Source: a bacterium (lineage in GTDB: Bacteria; Margulisbacteria; Marinamargulisbacteria; SXXA01). From it: a stretch of 36,203 bases of DNA. Under the pieces are notes generated by a model that was not told the DNA's origin, searched no databases, and saw only the letters and a list, made by a program, of their open reading frames with translations. Shown here piece by piece: positions 18,475-27,184 of this stretch. Location of the stretch: positions 1 to 36,203 of the forward strand of contig RHAI01000012.1 in assembly GCA_010028705.1 (NCBI GenBank), written 5' to 3'. Each line of letters starts with the position of its first letter. Within the stretch, counting starts at the first letter, position 1. The translations under genes and the position numbers were made by a program.

Positions 18475-19941
18475 TTAAATTTTGAATGTGCTGGAAGGTG
18501 CGCTCCCCCTTCCGGATGAATTAGCTGTCGCCGTGGCTTGTCTAAGAGATGTTTCAAGTGATAATGCGGCTGTTCCTGCGATTGACTCGCGACGACTGTC
18601 ACCGATTTCTTTGAATTGTTTTTGGAGAATTTTTAACATGATTAGATGCCCTTTTGCGGAGTCCAAGGCGGTATCAAAGGATTCGTTTTTCGAGGCAACC
18701 TTTCCTAAAAGGCCATAGAGTTTCCCTAATTCAACATGCGCCATTGGTATGTCGGCTTGAGGAGCGAGTTTTCCTTTTAATGTGGCGCGTTGTAGCTCGC
18801 CTAGGGCCAGATCGTTTTTCTTTTGTTTGAGGTAGATGAGTGCAATTAAATAATGTGGACGTGGATCGTACGTGTTTAATGACTGCATTGCTTGGTATGC
18901 ACCAATTGCGTCGTCGTATTTTCCGGTGGATTTTGAATAATATGCTTTGATGGCAGGATTTCGAATATCAAGTTTAGATTGGCTGACCACACCTCTAATG
19001 TAGTTTCCCACTGCCGTGGACTGCTTGACTTTTAGTAGTTCTGCTCTTGCCGTGTCGGTGGTTAGAATCCCAGCGTTTGGAGAACTTTTACGATCAATCA
19101 CTTCGATAATATGATATCCAAACGGCGTTTTGAAGGGCCTTGAAATTTCTCCCTTATCCAATGCGTACATAACAGTTTCAAATTCGGGAACAGTTGAACC
19201 GTATGCGATCCAGCCTAAGTCTCCTCCGGTATCTTTCGTTTGATAGTCGTCAGAGTTTTCTTTCGCCAGTTTTTCGAAACTTTCGCCAGATTTCAATTGT
19301 GAGTTGATTTTTTCGGCCTTAACTTTGGCTTGTTCATCCGACTTTTTGTCCCCGGGGATCGCTCGAATTAATATCTGTCTAACCCGGACCGACGTTTTTT
19401 GATTGGAAATGTCTTGTTGAGTTACCCTGGCGGAACTCTGTAAATAATTCGCGTACATTTGAGCTAAAATATCGTTCCGGAGTTTGGTTTCAAATGCGTC
19501 CCATTCGTAATGGTTCGATTTTAACGTGTCTTTAAGTTGGCCAATGTCTTTAAGGTCATATTGGATGAGTAATCCTTGAATCGCATTTTCGAAATCTCGA
19601 TTGGATACCTTTAAGCCAGCGGCGGTCGATGCATTCGCTAGGATACTGGATTGTAAGGTTTGTTCGAATGCCGTGTACTGTAGTAGCTCAATAAATTCAG
19701 GGTCCTGTTTTTGACTGTTGTTAATCCGGTATTTCTGAGCGTATTGAAGTAGGTTCTCTTGATACGCCTCGGCCGTGATGGGGATGTCCCCAATATATCC
19801 GATGGCGTTCGATTGTGAATCGGGTATACGAGGGGCGCTATTGCCTCCTAAAAATAATACGCCGACAAGTAGGCTGGCACTCATTGCAGTAACGATTGAT
19901 ATTGAAATGATGGCTGCTTTTTTTCTAAAAAAAATGAGCAT
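18475..19941 (-). CDS. membrane-anchored parvulin-type prolyl isomerase with TPR tail
   Basis: A 488-residue SurA/PrsA/PpiD-type foldase acting outside the inner membrane. Residues 7-33 form a membrane anchor or uncleaved signal. Residues 45-180 resemble the SurA N-terminal chaperone helices. Residues 185-290 are a parvulin domain (VRVRQILIRA, GDLGWIAYGSTVPEFE and FGYHIIEVIDRK). Residues 330-460 hold at least two TPR-like helices pairs (YDDAIGAYQAMQSL; PHYLIALIYLKQKKNDLALGEL). The tail ends in a Ser/Thr-rich segment. AGGAG lies 6 nt before the ATG. The neighbours ftsX upstream and rpmE downstream suggest constitutive expression. The TPR fusion is not usual for SurA or PpiD. Confidence 0.88.
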   Translation of the reverse strand: MLIFFRKKAAIISISIVTAMSASLLVGVLFLGGNSAPRIPDSQSNAIGYIGDIPITAEAYQENLLQYAQKYRINNSQKQDPEFIELLQYTAFEQTLQSSILANASTAAGLKVSNRDFENAIQGLLIQYDLKDIGQLKDTLKSNHYEWDAFETKLRNDILAQMYANYLQSSARVTQQDISNQKTSVRVRQILIRAIPGDKKSDEQAKVKAEKINSQLKSGESFEKLAKENSDDYQTKDTGGDLGWIAYGSTVPEFETVMYALDKGEISRPFKTPFGYHIIEVIDRKSSPNAGILTTDTARAELLKVKQSTAVGNYIRGVVSQSKLDIRNPAIKAYYSKSTGKYDDAIGAYQAMQSLNTYDPRPHYLIALIYLKQKKNDLALGELQRATLKGKLAPQADIPMAHVELGKLYGLLGKVASKNESFDTALDSAKGHLIMLKILQKQFKEIGDSRRESIAGTAALSLETSLRQATATANSSGRGSAPSSTFKI

Positions 19942-19950
19942 GGTGCACTC

Positions 19951-20835
19951 CTAATAATTTGATTTTATGGTGCGCGATACTGATAAATATGCGCCTAATA
20001 CCCCGAGCGTTGTTCCCACAATAAAGATACCGAGGTAAATTATGTTTAACGTGAAATGGCTGTAGACGAGAGGGAAAAATGGTATTTTTTCTTGAAAGCG
20101 CATTACGAAAAATGAGTATCCAAAAATTAGAAACACAATTGAGAATACGCTGCCAATTACCCCGATGATCAATCCTTCAATAATAAATGGCCAACGAATA
20201 AAGGATGTGGTGGCGCCAACTAATTGCATGATGGTTATTTCGTCTTGACGGGCGATAACCGTGAGTCGAATTGTATTAACAATGATTAAAAGGGTGGCGA
20301 AGGTCAAAAGACTTACTAAAATAATTCCCGCGATTCGAGTGTATTCTGAAAATGCGGTTATTCGGTCCGCAATCGCGCCCATATCACCAACATCCTCGAC
20401 CGATTCGAAGCCCTTTAGATGATTCGCAACGGTCGTTAATTTAGCGCTGTCACTCAGAATAATTCGAAATGCGTTTGGAAGCGGATTATCCGATATGAGT
20501 GTATTGAGTTCTATTTTAGGGTAATTTTTCTTAAACTCTTCCCACGCCGTGTTTTTGTCAATAAATTCGACTTTTCGAACGGAAGGAATTGCTTCAAATC
20601 GTGTTTTAAGGTCTAAAATTTCATCCGGCCGAGTGGAATCTTTTAGATACGCTCGGATTTCGAGTTTGGCTGCAAAATAGGTCGTGAGATTGGAGATGTT
20701 AGCGGATAGGAGTAAAAATATTCCGAAAACAATTAAGGACACCGTAATCGTTGCGATCGAAATGAACATCATGATCCCTGATCGGCGAATACTGATTAAT
20801 GCTTCTGTTGTGAAAAATAGAAAATCTCGAATCAT
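19951..20835 (-). CDS. ftsX: cell division protein FtsX
   Basis: Permease-like partner of FtsE, 294 residues. FtsEX activates peptidoglycan hydrolases at the septum. It has the expected topology: one membrane span at about residues 20-42, an extracytoplasmic domain (about 45-165, with VRKVEFIDKNTAWEEFKKNY), then three spans in the C-terminal half, with the cytoplasmic segment RLTVIARQDEITIMQLVGAT typical of FtsX. The ATG overlaps the ftsE stop as ATGA, so the two are coupled. Confidence 0.95.
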   Translation of the reverse strand: MIRDFLFFTTEALISIRRSGIMMFISIATITVSLIVFGIFLLLSANISNLTTYFAAKLEIRAYLKDSTRPDEILDLKTRFEAIPSVRKVEFIDKNTAWEEFKKNYPKIELNTLISDNPLPNAFRIILSDSAKLTTVANHLKGFESVEDVGDMGAIADRITAFSEYTRIAGIILVSLLTFATLLIIVNTIRLTVIARQDEITIMQLVGATTSFIRWPFIIEGLIIGVIGSVFSIVFLIFGYSFFVMRFQEKIPFFPLVYSHFTLNIIYLGIFIVGTTLGVLGAYLSVSRTIKSNY

Positions 20836-21512
20836 GGGTTGTAAAGTCCTAACTGCTCGTCCCGAATGACTCGCCCATTTTCAACGGCGATTACTCGTTT
20901 TCGGATGTCGTCCACGATGGATTTGTTGTGTGTCGCAACAATCACCGTCGTTTGTCGGGCATTAATTTTACTTAAAAGCTGCATGATTTCCCAAGAGGTA
21001 TCGGGGTCCAAGCTCCCGGTTGGTTCGTCGGCCAATAAGATGGGAGGGTTATTTACAATAGCTCTAGCGATACAAATTCGCTGCTGTTCTCCACCGGAAA
21101 GCTCGCTCGGGTAATGGTGCATTTTTTGCTGTAATCCAACAAGTTCCAATACCTGAGTTACCTGACGGCGGATCCGAGACCGGCTAAAATGCATCACTCG
21201 TAGCGCAAATGCCACATTTTCGTAAACGGTTCGTCGGGGGAGTAGTTTATAATCTTGGAATATGACACCGATGCTTCGGCGGAGATACGGGACTTGATTT
21301 GCGTCGATATTACTTAATGCAATATTGTCGATATAAATATCTCCTGAGGTTGGAATTTCCGCTTTGTACATCATGCTAAGTAGGGTTGATTTTCCAGCTC
21401 CAGATTGACCGACTAAGTAAACGAATTCATTCCGGCTGATGTGTACATCAATGCCATCCAGGGCTACAAAGCCATTTGGGTAAATTTTTCGGACGTTTTT
21501 TACTCGGATCAT
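20832..21512 (-). CDS. ftsE: cell division ATP-binding protein FtsE
   Basis: ABC ATPase of 226 residues that drives FtsX. Walker A GQSGAGKST (35-43), the Q-loop FQDYKLLPRRTVYENV (85-100, the P-x-R-T-V-x-E-N-V block is FtsE-like), signature LSGGEQQR (138-145), and Walker B with D-loop LLADEPTGSLD (159-169). The ATG follows the transketolase stop by 3 nt; the only purine-rich stretch, TAGGGA, is too close to the ATG to be a normal ribosome site. Confidence 0.96.
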   Translation of the reverse strand: MIRVKNVRKIYPNGFVALDGIDVHISRNEFVYLVGQSGAGKSTLLSMMYKAEIPTSGDIYIDNIALSNIDANQVPYLRRSIGVIFQDYKLLPRRTVYENVAFALRVMHFSRSRIRRQVTQVLELVGLQQKMHHYPSELSGGEQQRICIARAIVNNPPILLADEPTGSLDPDTSWEIMQLLSKINARQTTVIVATHNKSIVDDIRKRVIAVENGRVIRDEQLGLYNP

Positions 21513-21515
21513 TCC

Positions 21516-23420
21516 CTATTTATTGCCTAAAATACGCGTCGTAATCGCCGTTTCAGTAAACCCAAAATGGGTCGCCAGATCGGCGGCTGGAGCACTTAAT
21601 CCGAATGTGTCTATCGAGATGGCGACTCCGTCGGAGCCGATATATTTGTGCCATCCAAATGAACTCTGAGCTTCAATTGACACAAATTGGCCTGGTCGAC
21701 CCAACACCGACTGGCGATAGTCGTTTCCTTGGGCATCAAACAACTCAAATGATGGGAGCGATACGACCCGAACTTGTTTACCGTGAGCTTCAAGTGAATT
21801 CGCCACTTGAAGTGCTAGTGACAATTCCGAACCTGTACTAATAATTGTAAAATCCAGTGTCGAACCGGACTCCTGTTTGACGATGTATCCGCCAGCCATT
21901 GCTCCGTCAATGGATGTATTCAGCGAATCGTTGATGGCTTGGCGAGTTAGGATTAATGCCGTCGGATTTTGACTTTGCAGTGCATGTATCCAGGCGGCTT
22001 TTGTTTCTGTAATATCGGCGGGGCGAATGACCGTCAAATTGGGCATCGATCGTAATGCCGCTAAGTGTTCGACCGGTTGATGGGTTGGCCCATCTTCGCC
22101 CAGAAAGATGCTGTCGTGTGTGAATTGATAAATCACCGGTAGATTCATTAATGCTGCCAACCGTATGGCGTTTTTCATATAATCGGAAAATGTAAGGAAG
22201 GTACCACATAACGGACGCAGTCCTTCAATGGCTAAACCTGAACAGGCCGCCGCCATCGCAAACTCACGCACGCCATATTTTATATTACGCCCGGTATAAT
22301 TTGATGAGCTTAGAATGCCACCCAATTTCATAAAAGTACTATCAGAGCACGATAAATCGGCGGATCCTCCAATAAAGTCTGGACAATGGGTCAAGATAGT
22401 TTGCAATATTGCTTGAGAAATCGCACGCGTGGCGAGGTTGGGTTTGATTTCAAGCGATTTAATGGCCTCCAAGGTCGGGAGAATAGGGGCCTGACGATGG
22501 GGATAGTCGGGCGTGGTTACGGTTGAGTACTTAGCATTAAAAAAGTCATACACGCTGGCTGGTACATGGAATCGTGTCTCGCTGGGAAACCCAAACGATT
22601 GTTTGGTTGTCGCACTTTCAGTTCGGCCCAGAGGTTTGCCATGGACGTCGCTTGTCCCTTGGTAAGTAGGGCTTCCTTTTCCGATGGTTGTCTTTGCGAT
22701 GATCAGCGTAGGGGTAACTGAGTGACGAGAATCATTGAGTGATTTGGATACTTCTGGGATCGAATGGCCATCAATTGTCACGACATTCCAGCCATAGGCC
22801 CTATATCGCTCCCCAACATTCTCGGTGAATGTCTCGCTAATTGGCCCGTCCAAACAGATATCGTTTGAGTCGTATATGACCACTAGGTTATTAAGCTTTA
22901 AGTGTCCAGCTAACGATGATGCTTCTGAACTAATACCTTCCATCATGCAGCCGTCGCCGGCTAAAACCACCACCATATGATTGTTTGAATGTGGCGATTT
23001 GGCCCCTTTATGTTTGGCGGCGAGTGCCATTCCTGTAGCCGTCGCAATGCCTTGCCCTAACGGACCTGTGGTGGTCTCTACTCCTGGCGTTTCACGGTAT
23101 TCGGGATGCCCAGGAGTAATCGAATGGAGTTGCCGAAATCGTTTTATATCCTCCAGACTTACTTCAAAACCAGCAATGTGAAGCGTTGAATACAGTGCTG
23201 CACTGCCGTGACCTGCTGACAAAACGAACCGGTCTCTTGAGTGGAGTGTCGGGTTTTTGGGAGAAAACCGGAGAAAATCTCCGTATAGAACTGAAAATAT
23301 TTCGGCACATCCCAGCGGCAAACCCGGATGCCCGGAATTGGCCTCATCGACGGCATCGATCGACAGTGCTCGTATCGTATTGGCAATCAGTTGTAGGTTG
23401 TGGTGATGTTCAGGTGTCAT
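21516..23420 (-). CDS. tkt: transketolase
   Basis: Full-length thiamine-diphosphate enzyme of 634 residues that moves two-carbon units between pentose phosphates and glycolytic sugars. N-terminal SGHPGLPLGCAEI, GPLGQGIATATGMALA, and the ThDP motif GDGCMMEG; the middle domain contains FLGEDGPTHQPVEHLAALR and the catalytic GxxIEG-like block AMAAACSGLAIEGLRP; the C-terminal domain is complete. Its ATG overlaps the rseP stop as ATGA, so this central carbon gene is coupled to a membrane protease on one side and ftsE on the other, an uncommon arrangement. Confidence 0.97.
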   Translation of the reverse strand: MTPEHHHNLQLIANTIRALSIDAVDEANSGHPGLPLGCAEIFSVLYGDFLRFSPKNPTLHSRDRFVLSAGHGSAALYSTLHIAGFEVSLEDIKRFRQLHSITPGHPEYRETPGVETTTGPLGQGIATATGMALAAKHKGAKSPHSNNHMVVVLAGDGCMMEGISSEASSLAGHLKLNNLVVIYDSNDICLDGPISETFTENVGERYRAYGWNVVTIDGHSIPEVSKSLNDSRHSVTPTLIIAKTTIGKGSPTYQGTSDVHGKPLGRTESATTKQSFGFPSETRFHVPASVYDFFNAKYSTVTTPDYPHRQAPILPTLEAIKSLEIKPNLATRAISQAILQTILTHCPDFIGGSADLSCSDSTFMKLGGILSSSNYTGRNIKYGVREFAMAAACSGLAIEGLRPLCGTFLTFSDYMKNAIRLAALMNLPVIYQFTHDSIFLGEDGPTHQPVEHLAALRSMPNLTVIRPADITETKAAWIHALQSQNPTALILTRQAINDSLNTSIDGAMAGGYIVKQESGSTLDFTIISTGSELSLALQVANSLEAHGKQVRVVSLPSFELFDAQGNDYRQSVLGRPGQFVSIEAQSSFGWHKYIGSDGVAISIDTFGLSAPAADLATHFGFTETAITTRILGNK

Positions 23421-24496
23421 GGATTTTGTTTCACTTTAGTTTCTTGAATTAGGTGAGTCCGCTCAGACCAATGTCGGATATCATTAATTAAAATAAATAC
23501 CATCAAAGTCATCAGTAGCGCAAAACCTACATTTGAAATTAGCGCTTCCCATTTTCGATTGAGGGGGCGCCCTGTGAGCACTTCGACGAGTAAAAATGTT
23601 AGATGGCCGCCGTCGAGTGCGGGTAGCGGAAATAGGTTAAAAACACCCAGACTAATGCTAATGGTTGCCATAAATTGCAAGAAGATATCGACTCCACTTT
23701 GATACCCTTCGTTTGCCATTTGAACAATTCCGACTACCCCTGCCATTTCATTTAATTTAACGTGCCCCAAGACAATCAATTTTAAGCTGTAGAATACCGA
23801 TTTGACGCTTGCTGTGGTGGCAAGTAGCCCATATTTAATCGCGGTTAGAGGTGGGAGTTTCGTCACTCCTCTCCCGGGATCAAATGATACCCCGATTATT
23901 CTTTTTCCGTTTCGATTCATGGGCGTTACAGTAAACGTTTTAACGTTTCCGGAACGATTCACCTCGATTGTCACGGGTATAGTGTGAGCGGCCTGTAATG
24001 CTCCAATCACCTTGTCTCCGCGTCCGTGGACGACAGTGTTATTCACTTTTACGATGTCGTCTCCGGCTAAAAACCCTGCGGTATGAGCCGGGGTGTCTGG
24101 CATAACGGACGAAATAACTGTGCTGGGAAATCGAACGCCAGATCCAGAGTATACGAGAACAAAAAGTATAAGGCCGAGTATAATGTTGAATACGGACCCG
24201 GCGGCCAACATAATTGCCCGGGGCAACGGTTTTTTTTGATAAGCGCCTCGATCTTTTGCGAAGACAAGGTCGTCATCTGTCGAGTCGTCCATCCCGGCTA
24301 CTTTCACCGATCCGCCAATGGGAAACAATCGAATTGAATATTCGGTTTCACCCCATTTTTTTCCCACCACTTTAGGGCCCATCCCTATTGAAAATTCGTA
24401 AACTCCAATGTCGGCCCACTTTGCGGCTAACAGGTGTCCCAGTTCATGGATAACGATCACAAAACTTAATGCGAGGAAGGTAATAACAAAACTCAT
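23417..24496 (-). CDS. rseP: RseP-type intramembrane site-2 zinc metalloprotease
   Basis: A 359-residue M50 protease of the inner membrane that cuts anti-sigma factors and remnant signal peptides. The zinc site HELGH is at residues 17-21, inside the first span. One PDZ domain follows the second span (VMPDTPAHTAGFLAGDDIVKVNN). The second conserved membrane motif NLFPLPALDGGHL supplies the third zinc ligand (Asp). One PDZ, versus two in E. coli RseP, is the Gram-positive RasP-like layout. It is coupled to mazG (ATGA at 24493-24496) and tkt. Confidence 0.94.
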   Translation of the reverse strand: MSFVITFLALSFVIVIHELGHLLAAKWADIGVYEFSIGMGPKVVGKKWGETEYSIRLFPIGGSVKVAGMDDSTDDDLVFAKDRGAYQKKPLPRAIMLAAGSVFNIILGLILFVLVYSGSGVRFPSTVISSVMPDTPAHTAGFLAGDDIVKVNNTVVHGRGDKVIGALQAAHTIPVTIEVNRSGNVKTFTVTPMNRNGKRIIGVSFDPGRGVTKLPPLTAIKYGLLATTASVKSVFYSLKLIVLGHVKLNEMAGVVGIVQMANEGYQSGVDIFLQFMATISISLGVFNLFPLPALDGGHLTFLLVEVLTGRPLNRKWEALISNVGFALLMTLMVFILINDIRHWSERTHLIQETKVKQNP

Positions 24497-25272
24497 AGTG
24501 TCTCCTTAGCTTCTTTCCAGTGGGCGTCTAATTGGTCAAATGATGCGGTATCTAACCTAATATTTCGGTTGGCCAAATTGGATTCCATTTTAGTAAATCG
24601 ATCCCTAAATTTTCCGTTAGTTGATTGGAGGGCGGCTTCGCAATCGATATTTAATTTCCGCCCAATGTTTACAACGGTAAAAAGAACATCCCCAAACTCA
24701 TCGGTCGTAGCGACTCTATCACCGGCCGTTAGCGCCGTTTTAAGCTCGTCGAGTTCTTCTTCGAGCTTTTGCAATGTTCCGGAAATAGTTGGCCAGTCAA
24801 ATCCTATTTTTGAGACTTTTTTCTGGATTTTTTGAGCTTGCATTATTGCCGGGAGGTGGCGGGGAATAGAATCTAAAAGACCTTTCGATTGCATACTATT
24901 TTCGGCTGATTTGATTGACTCCCAGTGGTGTATGACTTCATCGCTTGTTGAAACCGTCAGTGGGCCGAACACATGAGGGTGGCGGCGGATCATTTTGGCG
25001 TTTATTGATCTGATGACATCAACCAACGAGAATTGGTGGGTTTCTTCGCCCATTAAGGCGATCATAATGACATGAAGTAGAACATCCCCAAGTTCTTCCG
25101 TTATCCCGTCGGAATCATTTTTTTTTAGAACGTCCACTAACTCATAGGCTTCTTCGATTACATATGGAGTCAATGAGTTAAACGTTTGCTCTTTATCCCA
25201 GGGGCAACCTCCAGGGCCTCGTAACTCTCGAACCGTATTGACTAGTTCGAGGAACGCCTCGGCGCTTGACAC
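24493..25272 (-). CDS. mazG: nucleoside triphosphate pyrophosphohydrolase MazG
   Basis: House-cleaning NTP pyrophosphohydrolase of 259 residues, close to the two-domain E. coli length. The first all-alpha MazG domain has GGCPWDKEQTFNSLTPYVIEE and YELVD (about 20-47) with the E-E-x-x-E metal ligands, then GDVLLHVIM. The second domain repeats the pattern with KLEEELDELKTA and DEFGDVLFTVVN. The start is GTG 25272, overlapping the sepF stop as TAGTG. Confidence 0.95.
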   Translation of the reverse strand: MSSAEAFLELVNTVRELRGPGGCPWDKEQTFNSLTPYVIEEAYELVDVLKKNDSDGITEELGDVLLHVIMIALMGEETHQFSLVDVIRSINAKMIRRHPHVFGPLTVSTSDEVIHHWESIKSAENSMQSKGLLDSIPRHLPAIMQAQKIQKKVSKIGFDWPTISGTLQKLEEELDELKTALTAGDRVATTDEFGDVLFTVVNIGRKLNIDCEAALQSTNGKFRDRFTKMESNLANRNIRLDTASFDQLDAHWKEAKETL

Positions 25273-25724
25273 TAGAGTTGATTTCTACGGAAAAAATTTT
25301 CCTTGTCGTCTGAATCGAGGCCCTTTTCAAGCGGTGACCGTTCTCCCGACTCGATTAACACACTCGCTGGAGTAAATAAAAATATATTGTCACCGATCTT
25401 CATCATGTGTCCGTTGATCGCATAAGCTGTTCCGCAAACAAAGTCGATTAATCGTTTGCCCGAATTCGAGTCTAGATGACGAAGATTGATAATGACAGGC
25501 TTGTTTTCCCTTAAATATGTCGCGATATTCAAAGAGTCTTCGTAAATTCGTGGCTCTTCGACTTTGATTTCCGATGACGCAAATCCACGGTTACTAACAG
25601 ATGACGCCGTTTTGGATGGCCGAGGGCTTTGTGAAATTGATATGGGCTCTGATCGGCTCGGGATGTCATGTGACTCGTCGTCCGTAAACCCAAAAAAATC
25701 CTTTAACTTTTCTCCTAATGCCAT
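25272..25724 (-). CDS. sepF: cell division protein SepF
   Basis: FtsZ membrane anchor of 150 residues. The N-terminal amphipathic helix MALGEKLKDFFGF binds membrane, followed by a Ser/Pro-rich linker (about 15-55), and the SepF core from about 65: KPVIINLRHLDSNSGKRLIDFVCG...NGHMMKIGDNIFLFTPASV. AGGAGG lies 5 nt before the ATG, a strong ribosome site embedded in the stop region of the YggS-like gene. SepF is typical of Gram-positives, cyanobacteria and relatives, and it is combined here with outer-membrane type genes, which is informative for lineage. Confidence 0.94.
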   Translation of the reverse strand: MALGEKLKDFFGFTDDESHDIPSRSEPISISQSPRPSKTASSVSNRGFASSEIKVEEPRIYEDSLNIATYLRENKPVIINLRHLDSNSGKRLIDFVCGTAYAINGHMMKIGDNIFLFTPASVLIESGERSPLEKGLDSDDKENFFRRNQL

Positions 25725-25733
25725 GGGGGCCTC

Positions 25734-26420
25734 CTATCGTCCAAAAAGAACGCTACCTAGACGTACTTGATGACTACCTTCTTCAATCGCTACATGGAAA
25801 TCGCCGCTCATCCCCATGCTTAGGGTTTGGAGTGAGTCATACCGTTGCTGCAATTTTGAAAACAGTTGGAATGTTGTTCTGAAGAGGGGACGCACATCTT
25901 CGGCAGTGTCCGAAAATGGCGTGACAGCCATTATACCGATGATTTTGATATTTGAAAACGCAAATAGTTTCCGATGACATTGCATGATCTCGTCAAACGT
26001 GAATCCGGATTTTTGCGCCTCGTTAGCTGTATTAATTTGAATCATACCATTGACTACAAGTTGATGCTTCGACCCGTAAGTATCCAGTTCCTGAATGATC
26101 GACAACCGGTCGATAGATTGAATACACGAAAATAGTGATACGGCTTTTTTTATTTTGTTACTTTGAAGCGGACCGATTAAGTGGGTATCAAAATTATGGA
26201 GTCCACGCGCGTGAAGTATTGCCACCTTTTGCTCGGCGCTTTGAACGTAATTTTCCCCTATTAAATCAACTCCTGATTCGATAAGGCGATGAGTGTCATC
26301 AGCGGAACCGTATTTAGTGGCGGCTAAAATTCTGACAATTTGGCGATGACGGATCGATGCAATTCGATCTAATACGGTATCGATTCGACGTTTATAGTCA
26401 GCATTTTCCAGATTTTGCAT
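25734..26420 (-). CDS. YggS/PROSC-family PLP homeostasis protein
   Basis: PLP-binding protein of about 228 residues with a single alanine-racemase-like barrel; the family buffers pyridoxal phosphate. Motifs: RILAATKYG with the PLP Lys, GENYVQ, HLIGPLQSNKIKK, SMGMSGDFHVAIEEGSHQVRLGSVLFG. The frame runs back to 26531, but ATG 26420 is chosen because AGGAG lies 6 nt upstream and the fold starts there. It is the first gene of the 17-gene minus-strand run and, as in many Terrabacteria, sits directly before sepF. Confidence 0.93.
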   Translation of the reverse strand: MQNLENADYKRRIDTVLDRIASIRHRQIVRILAATKYGSADDTHRLIESGVDLIGENYVQSAEQKVAILHARGLHNFDTHLIGPLQSNKIKKAVSLFSCIQSIDRLSIIQELDTYGSKHQLVVNGMIQINTANEAQKSGFTFDEIMQCHRKLFAFSNIKIIGIMAVTPFSDTAEDVRPLFRTTFQLFSKLQQRYDSLQTLSMGMSGDFHVAIEEGSHQVRLGSVLFGR

Positions 26421-26569
26421 GTGGCGCTCCTGTGCTGACTTTAGGTTTAAAAAAATTAATATGCAAGTTTTGGATGGGAACGGACGATATACCTCAGGTA
26501 GATCGATACTTGTTCTGTTAGTTTGCCCCAATAAAAGGAGTCTGGGATTCGTCGTGAGGGGATCACACC
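26421..26569. other. divergent intergenic region
   Basis: A 149-nt AT-rich gap between the divergent YggS-like and surface-operon genes, so it should hold promoters for both. On the minus strand TTGCAT, 17 nt and TAAAGT lie just before the YggS-like ribosome site, a weak match. On the plus strand TTGTTC with a 15-nt spacer to ATAAAA is another weak candidate. No hairpin was noticed. Confidence 0.4.
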
Positions 26570-27184
26570 ATGATTAGTTGGCTAGGTTTCGAAATCGAAA
26601 AAATGTGGAACTACACGAAACGGACAGTTCTTGGTGTCTTGGTGATAACTCTTTTGCTTATTGGATCGGATCACGTTTTTTCATTTACAGTTGAGGCGGT
26701 GTCCTACAACTCGGTGCTTTATCTGAACAGTGGTAGCTCAAGCGCTGTCGAAATGAAAAGTTCCGCGAGTAAAAAAGGGAACATTGTTGTTTTGGGGGTG
26801 AATTTTTTGAATACAGCGGCTTCTGAAGCAACCAATCAGAGTATTTCAGAAGTCAAACAGCAGGACGAATCGGGGATTCAGGCGGGTATCGAGGGAACCC
26901 CGCTGTTTTACCCGAATCCGGCGAAATTATCGGATAGTCCCCGCCTGCGTTATATTCTTACCAAAAACATGGACGTCGAAATTCGCATTTTTGATATGTT
27001 GGCTAATATGATTTCTAAAACTCAGTATCCGGCAGGCAGTCAGGGGGGTAAATCGGGGGTGAATTGGTTAAAGCTATCGAGTAATCAATTTGATCAGTTT
27101 CAAATTTCGGCTGGGGCGTACTTTGTCGTTATTATGAATAACGGCAAGGTATTGGGTAAGGGAAAGGTGGCGATTATTCCATGA
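26570..27184 (+). CDS. exported protein with FlgD/T9SS-CTD-like C-terminal domain
   Basis: A 204-residue protein. Residues 18-38 are a signal peptide or membrane anchor after a 17-residue N-tail. Residues 45-110 are Ser/Asn-rich without recognisable fold. Residues 112-204 begin with FYPNPAKLSDSP and continue LRYILTKNMDVEIRIFD, GKSGVNWLKL, SAGAYFVVIMNNGKVLGKGK and the terminal VAIIP. This is the pattern of the FlgD-like immunoglobulin domain that serves as a C-terminal sorting signal in type IX secretion substrates. GAGGGG lies 8 nt before the ATG. It is first in an operon with the PorV-like barrel (ATGA overlap). A role in surface attachment is inferred only from this context. Confidence 0.78.
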   Translation: MISWLGFEIEKMWNYTKRTVLGVLVITLLLIGSDHVFSFTVEAVSYNSVLYLNSGSSSAVEMKSSASKKGNIVVLGVNFLNTAASEATNQSISEVKQQDESGIQAGIEGTPLFYPNPAKLSDSPRLRYILTKNMDVEIRIFDMLANMISKTQYPAGSQGGKSGVNWLKLSSNQFDQFQISAGAYFVVIMNNGKVLGKGKVAIIP

